A stretch of DNA of 64,000 bases from Treponema vincentii F0403 (GTDB taxonomy: Bacteria > Spirochaetota > Spirochaetia > Treponematales > Treponemataceae): NCBI RefSeq assembly GCF_000412995.1, contig NZ_KE332513.1, positions 1-64,000 on the forward strand, given 5' to 3'. Below are positions 1 to 7,757 of this stretch, one piece after another (positions within the stretch are counted from its first letter, which is position 1; each line of letters starts with the position of its first letter). The translations under genes were made by a program, and so were the position numbers. A model generated the notes under the pieces. It saw nothing but the letters and a program-made list of their open reading frames with translations, had not been told where the DNA came from and made no database searches.

Positions 1-93
1 ACCTTCCAACGGGCTTTCCTGCACGGCGCCGTTACTGCTGTATAAGTCTTTTAAGGTACGGTGCAGATGCGTTTCATTATAGGTATTGATCAT
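1..93 (-). CDS. Partial hypothetical protein (N-terminus only)
   Basis: An ATG at 93-91 on the minus strand opens a frame that stays open to the window edge, giving 31 residues beginning MINTYNETHLHRTLKDLY. It starts 3 bp after the stop of the gene at 97-336, so the two are probably co-transcribed and translationally coupled. The rest of the gene lies outside the window. The family is not recognised; the charged, non-hydrophobic start gives no sign of a signal peptide, so a cytoplasmic protein is the default guess. Confidence 0.6.
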   Translation of the reverse strand, partial: MINTYNETHLHRTLKDLYSSNGAVQESPLEG

Positions 94-96
94 TCG

Positions 97-336
97 TTAG
101 ATGTATGCACGCAATTCGAGTGCATCCAGCTGTTCCAATATGTAATAAGTCGTCACTATGCCTCTTTCTTCACGGGTACGCTTTCCGGCTACCTGATACA
201 CAATCATCTTATTGGTCGGAAGCGGCGGCATTAACCGATTACCGTTCATATCATACAGCGAGCCGATCGCCAAGGTATTGGAAACTTCTTGCGTATCTCC
301 GTCGGGAAATACCATATAATATTCATAAAGCGTCAT
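97..336 (-). CDS. Small conserved-looking hypothetical protein, 79 aa
   Basis: The start is placed at the internal ATG (336) and not at the GTG at 396, because the upstream codons look like promoter sequence (TATAGT at 348-343). The protein (MTLYEYYMVFPDGDTQEVS...) is soluble, with mixed charge, no signal peptide and no membrane segment. It looks like a small beta-rich protein, but no family is recognised. It sits 3 bp upstream of the partial gene at 1-93 and is probably the first gene of that operon. There is no Shine-Dalgarno before the ATG and the predicted transcription start falls on the ATG itself, so the message may be leaderless. Confidence 0.6.
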   Translation of the reverse strand: MTLYEYYMVFPDGDTQEVSNTLAIGSLYDMNGNRLMPPLPTNKMIVYQVAGKRTREERGIVTTYYILEQLDALELRAYI

Positions 337-342
337 AGCGAC

Positions 343-372
343 ACTATAACAGTTTTTTTTATCCCCACACAA
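343..372 (-). promoter_or_regulatory. Putative sigma-70-type promoter, leaderless arrangement
   Basis: On the minus strand TTGTGT (372-367), an 18-bp spacer and TATAGT (348-343) precede the ATG at 336. A start 7 bp after the -10 would coincide with the A of the ATG. The -35 is weak (four of six matches to TTGACA), so this rests mainly on the -10 and its position. Confidence 0.4.
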
Positions 373-426
373 GAGCAAAAGAGTAGGCAACTGCACTAGG
401 AATTTTTTAAACGGCTACCTTTTTTC

Positions 427-462
427 TGTGCGAAATTTTATCTAAAATTTCGCACACTTTTT
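427..462 (+). terminator. 30-bp near-perfect palindrome followed by a T-run
   Basis: Arms of 14 bp (TGTGCGAAATTTTA and its complement) are separated by 2 bases at 427-456, followed by CTTTTT on the plus strand. Shape and T-run fit a rho-independent terminator reading plus, but no plus-strand gene precedes it. The same palindrome recurs at 61475-61502 beside the same neighbouring element, so it may be part of a composite repeat and not a dedicated terminator. Confidence 0.6.
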
Positions 463-475
463 CCTAGCAGGCGGA

Positions 476-612
476 TAAACACATCAGGCTGAGTAGATAA
501 AAAGCGCAGAATTATTGAGGCTGTGAGACCATTTGAACCGCGCAGAGGTTCAACTCTGGTTGAATAGCCTCAATAATTCTGCGAGGAATTCAAAAAAAGC
601 CTGATGTGTTTA
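476..612. repeat. Nested inverted-repeat element, copy 1
   Basis: Perfect 15-bp terminal inverted repeats (TAAACACATCAGGCT at 476-490 and its complement at 598-612) enclose a second perfect 18-bp inverted repeat (505-522 / 566-583). The 43-bp core contains ACCATTTGA and CTGGTTGAA. A second copy at 61315-61454 has the same layout and core but a different inner stem. The right end lies 2 bp before the recQ stop codon. It behaves like a MITE or a structured RNA of unknown type. Confidence 0.75.
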
Positions 613-614
613 CC

Positions 615-2297
615 CTAGCACGTAAGCGCGCCTTTCCAGAAAAACGCATTGGCAGGACGGATTTTTCGCTCGCCGATAAGCTGCGAAACAAGATTGCCGA
701 TGTCGCCGGCGCGCCAAAGCGGAAGGTTGCCGTGTAACAGGCGGATAAGCTGCGGTGCGGTGAACTTCCGTTTATTGGCAGCGATAAACTTGACAAGCTC
801 CCGTTCGTCTTGCGGATACAACAGTGCCGTTCCGCTGCATACATCGCAGCCTGAGCAGGCAATGCTTTCGTCCCCTGCATGAAGCGGAACCGCCCGCACC
901 TCTCCGAGCGCTTCGAGCAATACCTCGCGCCGGCAGCGCTCGCTTTCTGCAAAATCGACCAAAATTTCTGCCCGCTTCCGTTGTTTTTCCGGCATCAGCG
1001 CAATCCGAGCCTTATCGTCCGGACTCCATAGCAAAACAGCCTGTGCGGGGCTTCCGTCCCGCCCTCCCCTACCCGCCTCCTGTACGTATGCTTCGGCGGT
1101 AGGCGAAGCGTTTAAGTGAATAACGGTGCGTACGTTCTTTTTATCCACTCCCATGCCCCACGCGCAGGTTGTTACCAGTATTGCGCTGTCATGCCGGTGG
1201 AACCATTGTTCCACCTCATCTTTTTCGTCCCGCTGCAAACCGGCATGATAAAACCGAATAGCCTTATCCCGCAGCGTATAACGCAAGAACGCAGCGGTTT
1301 GCTCGGTGCCGTTCCGCGTCGCGCAGAAAATAACCATCGGCCGCTTCCGCTGCATAACCTCCTGCAAAAGGGCGGGTGCTTTTACGCGGCATTGCCGTAC
1401 GTAATAGCTGATATTTGTCCGATCCGATTCCCCTCGTACCAGATGCGCCCGCCCGTCAAAGAGCAGCTCGCCGATGCGTTTCAACACATCGCTTCCCGCC
1501 GTCGCGGTAAAAGCGGTAACGGCAGGCGGCTTTAACGTTTCGATAACCTGTTTAAGCGTTTGGTAAGCAGGCCGAAAGCTGTCCCCCCATTCACTGACGC
1601 AATGAGCCTCATCTATGGCAAGATGGGCAATGCCGCGCTTCGCGATGCGGTTCAGCACCTCCTCCTGCATCAGGATTTCGGGGTTTGCAATGATAAGTTT
1701 TGCAGGAGGTTTGCCGTCCGTACCTTCGAGGCGGGCATACTGCGCGGCGCGCTCTTCTCTACTCTGACCGCCGCGGAACAAGACCGGCTCAAGATTCCCT
1801 TCGCACATCCGGCGCATCTGGTCGCTCATCAAGGCTAAAAGCGGATAGATAATGAGTGTCGGTTTATCCAATAGCAGCGCCGGTACCTGAAAACAGAGCG
1901 ATTTTCCCGCACCGGTCGGCAGCAAAACAATCTGCCTGCCCCGCAAAACGCCGTCCTCATCGTACAGCTCAGTCAAAGGTTCCCCGATGCCGGCAGGAAA
2001 GTCATTCTCCTGTCCTTCGGCAACCGCAGAATTATTCAGCCGTTCAGCAGCTTCCGCAGCGTGTACGGCATCGAGGATGTTGGCAATGACAAGCCGCTGC
2101 CACGGATACAGCGCCGGAATCCCGAATACGGTCTGTGCGCAGATCGAAACGGCATCAGCCGTTTTTTCCAAGCTGTATTCGGGATTATCCGATTCAAAAA
2201 CTACCGGACAGCTTTCCGTGTCGGGCAGCGCTTCGTCCTGTTCAAAAGGATAAGAATTTACTCCTTGGTAAAGGTTTGTTTCATTGATGATATTCAT
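615..2297 (-). CDS. recQ: ATP-dependent DNA helicase RecQ
   Basis: 3'-5' SF2 helicase of recombination and replication-fork repair. In order: Walker A with PTGAGKS near residue 127, the DEAH box in IDEAHCVSEWGDSFRP, motif III TAFTATAG, and motif VI QEAGRGGRDGS. A C-terminal four-cysteine zinc-binding region follows (CRREVLLEALG then CSGCDVC). The HRDC domain found in many RecQ proteins is absent, and the first ~60 residues and an insert before motif I are acidic and poorly conserved-looking. I start at the ATG at 2297; a GTG 21 bp upstream is also in frame. A TATACT box lies 5 bp before the ATG with no clear ribosome site, so initiation may be nearly leaderless. It stands alone on the minus strand, with deoD upstream. 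Confidence 0.93.
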   Translation of the reverse strand: MNIINETNLYQGVNSYPFEQDEALPDTESCPVVFESDNPEYSLEKTADAVSICAQTVFGIPALYPWQRLVIANILDAVHAAEAAERLNNSAVAEGQENDFPAGIGEPLTELYDEDGVLRGRQIVLLPTGAGKSLCFQVPALLLDKPTLIIYPLLALMSDQMRRMCEGNLEPVLFRGGQSREERAAQYARLEGTDGKPPAKLIIANPEILMQEEVLNRIAKRGIAHLAIDEAHCVSEWGDSFRPAYQTLKQVIETLKPPAVTAFTATAGSDVLKRIGELLFDGRAHLVRGESDRTNISYYVRQCRVKAPALLQEVMQRKRPMVIFCATRNGTEQTAAFLRYTLRDKAIRFYHAGLQRDEKDEVEQWFHRHDSAILVTTCAWGMGVDKKNVRTVIHLNASPTAEAYVQEAGRGGRDGSPAQAVLLWSPDDKARIALMPEKQRKRAEILVDFAESERCRREVLLEALGEVRAVPLHAGDESIACSGCDVCSGTALLYPQDERELVKFIAANKRKFTAPQLIRLLHGNLPLWRAGDIGNLVSQLIGERKIRPANAFFWKGALTC

Positions 2298-2342
2298 ACC
2301 TAGTATATATATCACCAATGAAAAAACGGCTTGAAATTTTGA

Positions 2343-3047
2343 CTATTCGGCGATAATTGCCTCAAGCGCGGTTTGCATCATCGCGGTAAATGATGTCTGC
2401 CGCTCTTCCGCAGTGGTTTCCTCGTTGGTAACCATATTATCGGAAATGGTAAGCAGTGCGAGCGCCTGCCGCTTATATTGCGCGGCAAGGGTATACAGTT
2501 CTGCGGCTTCCATCTCAATCGCCAAAAGGCCGTACTTTGACCACAGCTTCCATGTTTCAAGCTCGTCGTAAAACACATCCGAAGAAGCGATAGCCCCAAC
2601 CAGCGGATTATAACCCAGCCGGACGGCTGCATCATACGCATGCTTTAAGAGCTTCCAGTCTGCGGTAGGGGCAAACTGAGTGCCGCGGAAACGGAGAGTG
2701 TTTGAACCGGAATTAGTCGCGGCGCTCATACCGATAATCAATGAGCGCAGCGGAATATCCTTCTGCAATGCGCCTGCAGTACCGATACGGATTGCTTTCT
2801 GCACGCCGTATTCGCGGAAAAGCTCGTTCGCATAAATAGAAATGGACGGTTGCCCCATGCCGGTGCCTTGTACGGAGACCTTTACCCCCTTATAGGTGCC
2901 GGTAAACCCGAACATACCGCGCACTTCGTTGTAGCAGCGAGCATTTTCCAAAAAGTTTTCGGCAACAAATTTTGCCCGCAGCGGGTCGCCCGGCAACAAA
3001 ATCCGTTCGGCAATCTCGCCTTGCTTTGCCCCAATGTGAACACTCAT
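2343..3047 (-). CDS. deoD: Purine nucleoside phosphorylase, DeoD type
   Basis: Cleaves purine (deoxy)ribonucleosides with phosphate to the free base and (deoxy)ribose-1-phosphate; cytoplasmic, purine salvage. At 234 aa it matches the hexameric bacterial family. Visible motifs are the phosphate-binding GDPLRAK (residues 20-26), GTGMGQPS (~62), RIGTAGA (~87), the nucleoside-binding IEMEAAELY (~180) and the catalytic Asp in TISDN (~206). Two ATGs are adjacent; the second (3047) is chosen because it lies 5 bp from AGGAGG, while the first is only 2 bp away. It is a single gene between recQ and a membrane-protein gene on the same strand. Confidence 0.95.
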   Translation of the reverse strand: MSVHIGAKQGEIAERILLPGDPLRAKFVAENFLENARCYNEVRGMFGFTGTYKGVKVSVQGTGMGQPSISIYANELFREYGVQKAIRIGTAGALQKDIPLRSLIIGMSAATNSGSNTLRFRGTQFAPTADWKLLKHAYDAAVRLGYNPLVGAIASSDVFYDELETWKLWSKYGLLAIEMEAAELYTLAAQYKRQALALLTISDNMVTNEETTAEERQTSFTAMMQTALEAIIAE

Positions 3048-3112
3048 CATATCCTCCTGTTTATCAAAAAACTTTCTTTTATTGGTAAACCTTAAAAATA
3101 TCGATTAATCCT

Positions 3113-3898
3113 TTAATCCTTCCACGGAAAAATAAGATTGCGGATTGACCGAGTACCGACCGTTTCCCTGTCTTCCGCAAGTAATTCATCCCACGGTATT
3201 TGCTTCCGCGCAGTCTGAATCGGTATTTCAGGATGCTGCTCCATCCAATCGTACTTGTACATTCTCAACCTAAAGGCATTGTTCCACGCAAGTAAAAGCC
3301 CCGAAAAACCCGGCGCCAAAAAAGCTAAGAACGGCGTCAGTACGATAAGGATAAAACTATACAGCACCATAAACAGCGTAAATCCCGTATTGTCAAAAAA
3401 CACAATAAAGCATTTTTTAAGGCACTTGCGGAAATCCGATTCAAGCCGGCTCCGTATCGGGAAGAACCATAAAAGAGACAGCTGTATCACTGCAAAAATC
3501 CATACAACGCTGACGCCGAGAAACAGCCCGAGAAAATTTTGGAATGAAAAATAGTAAGGGACAGCGACTCCTACAACCACCCAACAAAAAGTTTCGATTA
3601 ATGCGAATAAAACGCCGTGCCGCCACGTATACTTTATTTCTTGGAAAACTTCTTTAAATGAAAACGATTTATAATCGGCTACCCGCGCCATTATATTGGA
3701 AATAGCCAATAGCAGGATTCCCATCAGGATAATGCACACGAATAAGCTGAATAAGGACAGCACCGGTAACGCTGAAAGCAAATAGGCAACGCCGAAAAAC
3801 AAAGAGACAATCAGTATACCGGCAACATTAAAAAGGATGAGCGGAAGGAAATTATCCCATCCGTCAAAAAAATTCTTTTTAAGAAAAAATCCGATCAT
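3113..3898 (-). CDS. Integral membrane protein of unknown function, 261 aa
   Basis: About six hydrophobic segments are visible: residues ~18-45, 48-70, 95-118, 124-148 and two around 172-210. A charged C-terminal tail follows, including a WDELLAEDRETVGTR stretch predicted to be cytoplasmic. The layout resembles bacterial DUF-type membrane proteins with an N-terminal amphipathic helix, but no family or substrate is recognised. It is encoded 63 bp upstream of deoD on the same strand. The start ATG at 3898 has only a weak ribosome site. No catalytic motif was seen. Confidence 0.75.
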   Translation of the reverse strand: MIGFFLKKNFFDGWDNFLPLILFNVAGILIVSLFFGVAYLLSALPVLSLFSLFVCIILMGILLLAISNIMARVADYKSFSFKEVFQEIKYTWRHGVLFALIETFCWVVVGVAVPYYFSFQNFLGLFLGVSVVWIFAVIQLSLLWFFPIRSRLESDFRKCLKKCFIVFFDNTGFTLFMVLYSFILIVLTPFLAFLAPGFSGLLLAWNNAFRLRMYKYDWMEQHPEIPIQTARKQIPWDELLAEDRETVGTRSIRNLIFPWKD

Positions 3899-3936
3899 GC
3901 GGCGATACTACCATAAACGCCGGAATAATACTATCG

Positions 3937-3970
3937 GGAACCTCTAAACACCTCAGTTTTTATAAGCTTT
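3937..3970. repeat. Partial copy of the GGAACCTCTAAA hairpin repeat
   Basis: GGGAACCTCTAAACACC followed by AGTTTTTATA is a degenerate, half-formed version of the GAACCTCTAAAAA...TTTTTAGAGAT hairpin seen at 7644, 44104, 50237 and 56653. It lies between two divergently transcribed genes, upstream of the phn-type operon. Confidence 0.45.
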
Positions 3971-4099
3971 CCTTAGATTTATTTACGGCAAAACCGGCGG
4001 TTGCATAAAGACTTCAATTATAGTAGACTGGCGCGCATAATCAAATCAGAGGAAGTGCTAAAAACAATTTTTAGAAATTCCCAAAATTCGGAGAAAGTG

Positions 4100-5170
4100 A
4101 TGAAATTCTTTTTAAAAACAGCAAAATCGGCAGCCCAAACGGCAAAATCCGCGGCAGGAAGTCTGTTGTGCCGCACCGGACTATTCTTGTCTGCGCTCTG
4201 TTTATCAGCAATACTTGTTTGCTCATGCAGTAAGGCGGAACAGAAACCGCTAAAAATGGTTTTTTATCCCAATGAATCAAGCGAATCTATGAAAGATGCC
4301 CGCGCGGCGTTTCAAGAAATATTACGGGAAGCGGTCGGCCGGGACGTCGAAATCCTCACAACGACAGATTATAACATCGCATTGGAAGCACTCGTTTCCG
4401 GTAAAGCCGATATGGCGTATGTCGGTGCGGAAGGGTACCTTACCGCTCATAAGCGGAACAATGCCGTTATCCCCATTGCAACAAATTCAGGCCCCAGCGG
4501 CACGCTTGACGATGCGAAATATTACAGCTTTATCGGCGTACAGCACAAGGATGCCGACACATATAAAAAAGCGGACGGCAGCTTTGATTTAAGCCTATTG
4601 AGAGGTAAAAGAATGTCGTTCGTGGCGGCAAGTTCGACATCGGGTTATGTGATTCCGGCACGTGTTTTAGCCGCAGCTTTTTCGCTTGACAATACCGACG
4701 ACTTGATATTAAGCGATAAGGTGTTTTCCAAGGTGTTATTTGCCGGCTCTCATCAAGGCTCACAGGTAAACCTTTTCCGCGGCGATGCCGATGCGGCGGC
4801 TTTTGCCATCCCTCAAACAATCGGGGTGTATGAACTGCTCGAAGGGGAAGACTATAAAACAGGCGCCGTATACCGCGTAACGGAAGGCGCCGACGAACCC
4901 TTTACCTCATTTGCCGGAAGTGAAATGACCGTCATTCGATCCATTCCCGTCTTAAATGCTCCCATTACCGTTAATACAAATACGGTTTCCGCTTCCGATA
5001 TAAAAAAAATACAAGATGCTCTGACTTCGGATAAAACGGCAAATAACCCCGGAATTTTTAACGTCAAGGACTCCGGTAAAAAAGGTATATATCCCAAGTA
5101 TTCGGAAAAGACACGGATGGTTGCTACCGATGATGCATGGTATGATGAACTTAGAAATTCTACAAAGTAA
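4100..5170 (+). CDS. phnD: Phosphonate/phosphate ABC transporter substrate-binding lipoprotein, PhnD family
   Basis: Captures the anionic substrate at the outer face of the inner membrane for the PhnC-PhnE importer encoded next. The reading frame opens at 4001, but the ATG at 4100 is preferred because it follows GGAGAAAGTG. The protein is then 356 aa, with an N-terminal basic/hydrophobic signal and a spirochaete-type lipobox ending ILVCSC (lipidated Cys ~43, or 41). The mature part has PhnD features: FYPNESSESMKDA near the start, the DYNIALEALVSGKADMAYVG region, and a central SSTSGYVIPARVL. It is the first gene of a four-gene operon. Substrate (phosphonate, phosphite or phosphate) cannot be told from sequence; no C-P lyase genes are present here. 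Confidence 0.88.
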   Translation: MKFFLKTAKSAAQTAKSAAGSLLCRTGLFLSALCLSAILVCSCSKAEQKPLKMVFYPNESSESMKDARAAFQEILREAVGRDVEILTTTDYNIALEALVSGKADMAYVGAEGYLTAHKRNNAVIPIATNSGPSGTLDDAKYYSFIGVQHKDADTYKKADGSFDLSLLRGKRMSFVAASSTSGYVIPARVLAAAFSLDNTDDLILSDKVFSKVLFAGSHQGSQVNLFRGDADAAAFAIPQTIGVYELLEGEDYKTGAVYRVTEGADEPFTSFAGSEMTVIRSIPVLNAPITVNTNTVSASDIKKIQDALTSDKTANNPGIFNVKDSGKKGIYPKYSEKTRMVATDDAWYDELRNSTK

Positions 5171-5200
5171 TGATCCGGTATCTTACGAGAGTTAAAACCG

Positions 5201-5971
5201 TTGATTACCTTTAAAAATGTTTCAAAGCAATATGCGGGCGGCAGACTTGCGCTGGATTCCGTCAATGTGACAATCGAACAAGGCACGATAGTTTCGGTTA
5301 TCGGGCCGTCAGGCGCAGGTAAGACAACCTTTATCCGCTGTATCAACAGACTGATTGACTGTACTGCCGGTACAATTGAAATTGACGGCGAAGCGATTCA
5401 GCAAATGAACAGTCTCCGTTTAAAACAGCTTCGTAGAAAAATCGGAATGATTTTTCAGAACTACAATTTAGTGGAACGGCTGACTGTTTTGGAAAACACG
5501 CTTCACGGCTGCCTCGGCGCTTTGCCGTTCTACCGCAGCTTATGCGGACTGTATCCGCAAAAAGAAAAAGAGCAGGCACTGGCAATACTCGAAGAGCTGG
5601 GCATTTCGGATTATCTTTATCAACGGTGTGCCGATTTAAGCGGCGGACAAAAACAGCGTACCGGTATCGCCAGAGCGTTGATGCAAAATCCGCAAATACT
5701 CTTGTGCGATGAGCCGGTATCTTCACTTGATCCGCAAAGTGCTCAGGACATACTTGACTATATCGAAAAAATAGTCAGAACACGGAATCTTACCTGCATT
5801 ATGAATCTGCACCATGTCGAATATGCAAAGCGGTATTCCGACAGGATTCTCGGTTTACGCGGCGGACGACTGTTTTTTGACGGTAAACCGCAAGAACTTT
5901 CCGAAGAAATACTGCGCGGTATTTTTTCTTCCGGCTCTCATACGGAAAAGAAAGAACACCATGAAATTTGA
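5201..5971 (+). CDS. phnC: Phosphonate/phosphate ABC transporter ATP-binding protein
   Basis: Cytoplasmic ATPase of the importer. It starts with TTG at 5201, 30 bp after phnD and behind a GAGAG ribosome site. Walker A GPSGAGKTT lies at ~35-43, the Q-loop in IFQNYNLVERLTVLENTL, the signature LSGGQKQR at ~147, Walker B ILLCDEPVSSLD and the H-loop Asn-Leu-His-His region near residue 205. The ERLTVLENTLHGCLG stretch is typical of the PhnC subfamily. The last 11 bp overlap the next permease gene. All catalytic residues appear present, at the usual family length (256 aa). Confidence 0.92.
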   Translation: MITFKNVSKQYAGGRLALDSVNVTIEQGTIVSVIGPSGAGKTTFIRCINRLIDCTAGTIEIDGEAIQQMNSLRLKQLRRKIGMIFQNYNLVERLTVLENTLHGCLGALPFYRSLCGLYPQKEKEQALAILEELGISDYLYQRCADLSGGQKQRTGIARALMQNPQILLCDEPVSSLDPQSAQDILDYIEKIVRTRNLTCIMNLHHVEYAKRYSDRILGLRGGRLFFDGKPQELSEEILRGIFSSGSHTEKKEHHEI

Positions 5972-6812
5972 TCTTCCGACAGGCTTACCGCGGCCGTCCT
6001 TTGAATCCCGACAGCACAACCAATCATCTCCTGAAAATTTTTTTAAGAAAAAAAACCTCAGAACATTTACCATTATTTTTACCGCCGCGGTGTTATACAT
6101 TGCTTCGGCGCTTATGACCGATTTTACTGCGTGGAATGCGCTAACAGGCATCCCGCGCGGACTATATTGGCTGGTACGGAACTTTCTGCCTTCGAGCCAA
6201 TCGCTTACCGTACTGCCGCTCATTTTTAAAACTTCGCTGCATACTGCCGTCATTGCGGTAACGGCTTCGACTGCAGCCTTTTGCGTTGCCTGTATAGCGG
6301 CAATTGCCGGCTCCCAAACCACCGGACGCTTCCGCATCCTGCGTATTGTCTGCGCCGGCACAGCTTCTTTTTGCAGAAACATCCCGCTTCCGGCATGGTC
6401 TATCCTATTGCTGTTATCCTTTAAGCAAAATGCCGTAACGGGTTTTTTAGCGCTTTTTTTTATTACCGCCGGACATCTTACACGCGCCTTTACGGAAATT
6501 ATCGATTCTCATGCCGAAGAATCCTATACAGCCCTGGAAGCGGCCGGTGTACCGTATATCCCGATTATCATCCACGGCGTATTGCCTAACGTTCTTCCGC
6601 TCTTTATCTCATGGTTACTCTACGCTATAGAAACCAATGTCAGAGACTCCGCTTTGATCGGCATTTTAACCGGGACGGGAATCGGTTTTCTCTTCAATCT
6701 GTATTTTAAGAGTTTCCGCTACCCGGAAGCAGGACTTATTATTTGTATATTGATGATACTGGTACTCTGCATTGACAGCATTTCCAACACGGTGCGGAGG
6801 ATATTATTATGA
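5961..6812 (+). CDS. phnE: Phosphonate/phosphate ABC transporter permease, PhnE family (first)
   Basis: Membrane component of the importer. The open frame begins at 5814 inside phnC, but the start is placed at the ATG at 5961 (MKFDLPTG), overlapping phnC by 11 bp; this gives 283 aa. There is an N-terminal cytoplasmic tail of ~45 residues, then about six hydrophobic segments. The binding-protein-dependent permease loop (EAAGVPYIPIIIHGVLPNVLP) lies at ~190-210, where an EAA motif contacts the ATPase. The 4-bp overlap (ATGA) with the next permease implies coupled translation. Two different PhnE-type permeases make a heterodimer here. Confidence 0.88.
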   Translation: MKFDLPTGLPRPSFESRQHNQSSPENFFKKKNLRTFTIIFTAAVLYIASALMTDFTAWNALTGIPRGLYWLVRNFLPSSQSLTVLPLIFKTSLHTAVIAVTASTAAFCVACIAAIAGSQTTGRFRILRIVCAGTASFCRNIPLPAWSILLLLSFKQNAVTGFLALFFITAGHLTRAFTEIIDSHAEESYTALEAAGVPYIPIIIHGVLPNVLPLFISWLLYAIETNVRDSALIGILTGTGIGFLFNLYFKSFRYPEAGLIICILMILVLCIDSISNTVRRILL

Positions 6813-7624
6813 AAAGACACTCCCGTACCATCCGCAACGGACAGCTCAAAGAACGATGCACACTCGCTATCGTATTTGCCGTCCTATTCGGTATCAGCAT
6901 CTGGGGATTTTTTCTGCTGGCGGAAGAAACTATCGATTGGAAAGATTCGTGGCATAATTTACTCCACTACGGACGAATTCTTTTTTTACAGCCGAAACGC
7001 TCGGATCATCTTCCGCTCGGCGAACTCGCGTATTCGCTCGGCATCAGCTTTGCACTATCGATTTTAACGACAATCGGCGGCGCGGTTATCGCATTTTTCT
7101 TGGCGCTCGGTGCGGCCCGGAATATTGCCCCGCCGGCCGTTGCAAAAATTATCCGTACTATTACCGCGCTTATCCGCGCAATTCCTACAATTATTTGGGT
7201 GCTGGTTTTCTCGGTTACGGTGAATATCGGTACGGATGCCGCCGTTATCGGTATGTGCTTCCACAGCATTGCCTATCTGGTAAAGGTTTTTTCCGAGAGC
7301 TTTGAGCAGATTAACCGCGACACTATCGACGCCTTACGGGCATGCGGGGCGGGCTTTACCGGCATTATTACGCAAGCGGTTATTCCCGTAGCGGCGACTT
7401 CCATTATTTCGTGGACATTCTTCCGTTTTGAAATTAACTTCATAAATGCCGTCGCAATCGGCGCCGCGGCGGGCTCAGGCGGCATCGGATACTATTTATT
7501 CATGGCCGGTAATCTTTATTATGATATACGGGAAGTCGGCGTCATCACATATATTATTTTCGGTACGGTTATTTTACTGGAGATGCTTTCCTTACGCCTA
7601 CGAAAAGGAATAAAGCAGCACTAA
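6809..7624 (+). CDS. phnE: Phosphonate/phosphate ABC transporter permease, PhnE family (second)
   Basis: Second membrane subunit, 271 aa, starting at the ATG overlapping the previous stop. About five or six membrane segments are visible, with a BPD-permease core: TITALIRAIPTIIWVLVFS near the middle and a cytoplasmic coupling loop (IDALRACGAGFTGIITQAVIP) at ~170-190. The gene ends the operon; the long hairpin repeat at 7644-7743 follows directly. It pairs with the permease at 5961-6812. Paralogous permeases in one operon are common for this family. Confidence 0.88.
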   Translation: MKRHSRTIRNGQLKERCTLAIVFAVLFGISIWGFFLLAEETIDWKDSWHNLLHYGRILFLQPKRSDHLPLGELAYSLGISFALSILTTIGGAVIAFFLALGAARNIAPPAVAKIIRTITALIRAIPTIIWVLVFSVTVNIGTDAAVIGMCFHSIAYLVKVFSESFEQINRDTIDALRACGAGFTGIITQAVIPVAATSIISWTFFRFEINFINAVAIGAAAGSGGIGYYLFMAGNLYYDIREVGVITYIIFGTVILLEMLSLRLRKGIKQH

Positions 7625-7643
7625 GAATATACCGACACTGTAT

Positions 7644-7743
7644 AAGGAACCTCTAAAAACTGCAAGCCTATCGGCTTGTTCTGTAAGGAAATGGTTTGTC
7701 ATATCCGCTAAAGCGGATTGCGAATCGGTTTTTTAGAGATCCC
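7644..7743. repeat. Long nested hairpin repeat (GGAACCTCTAAAAAC family)
   Basis: The outer arms are GGAACCTCTAAAAAC at the left and GTTTTTTAGAGATCCC at the right. Inside lie two smaller hairpins, AAGCC-TATC-GGCTT and ATCCGCTAAAGCGGAT. It fills most of the gap between the phnE-type gene and the outer-membrane-like gene and may act as a terminator or mRNA stabiliser. Other copies in the window are much shorter (about 35-45 bp), so this copy carries an insert. Confidence 0.6.
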
Positions 7744-7757
7744 ATAGGGAGTTTTAA

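Noticed and set aside
4001-4099. Upstream start of the PhnD gene
   Set aside because: The signal peptide and GGAG ribosome site place the start at 4100.
5814-5960. Upstream extension of the first PhnE-type ORF
   Set aside because: This part is antiphase to the end of phnC; the ATG at 5961 fits the family start.
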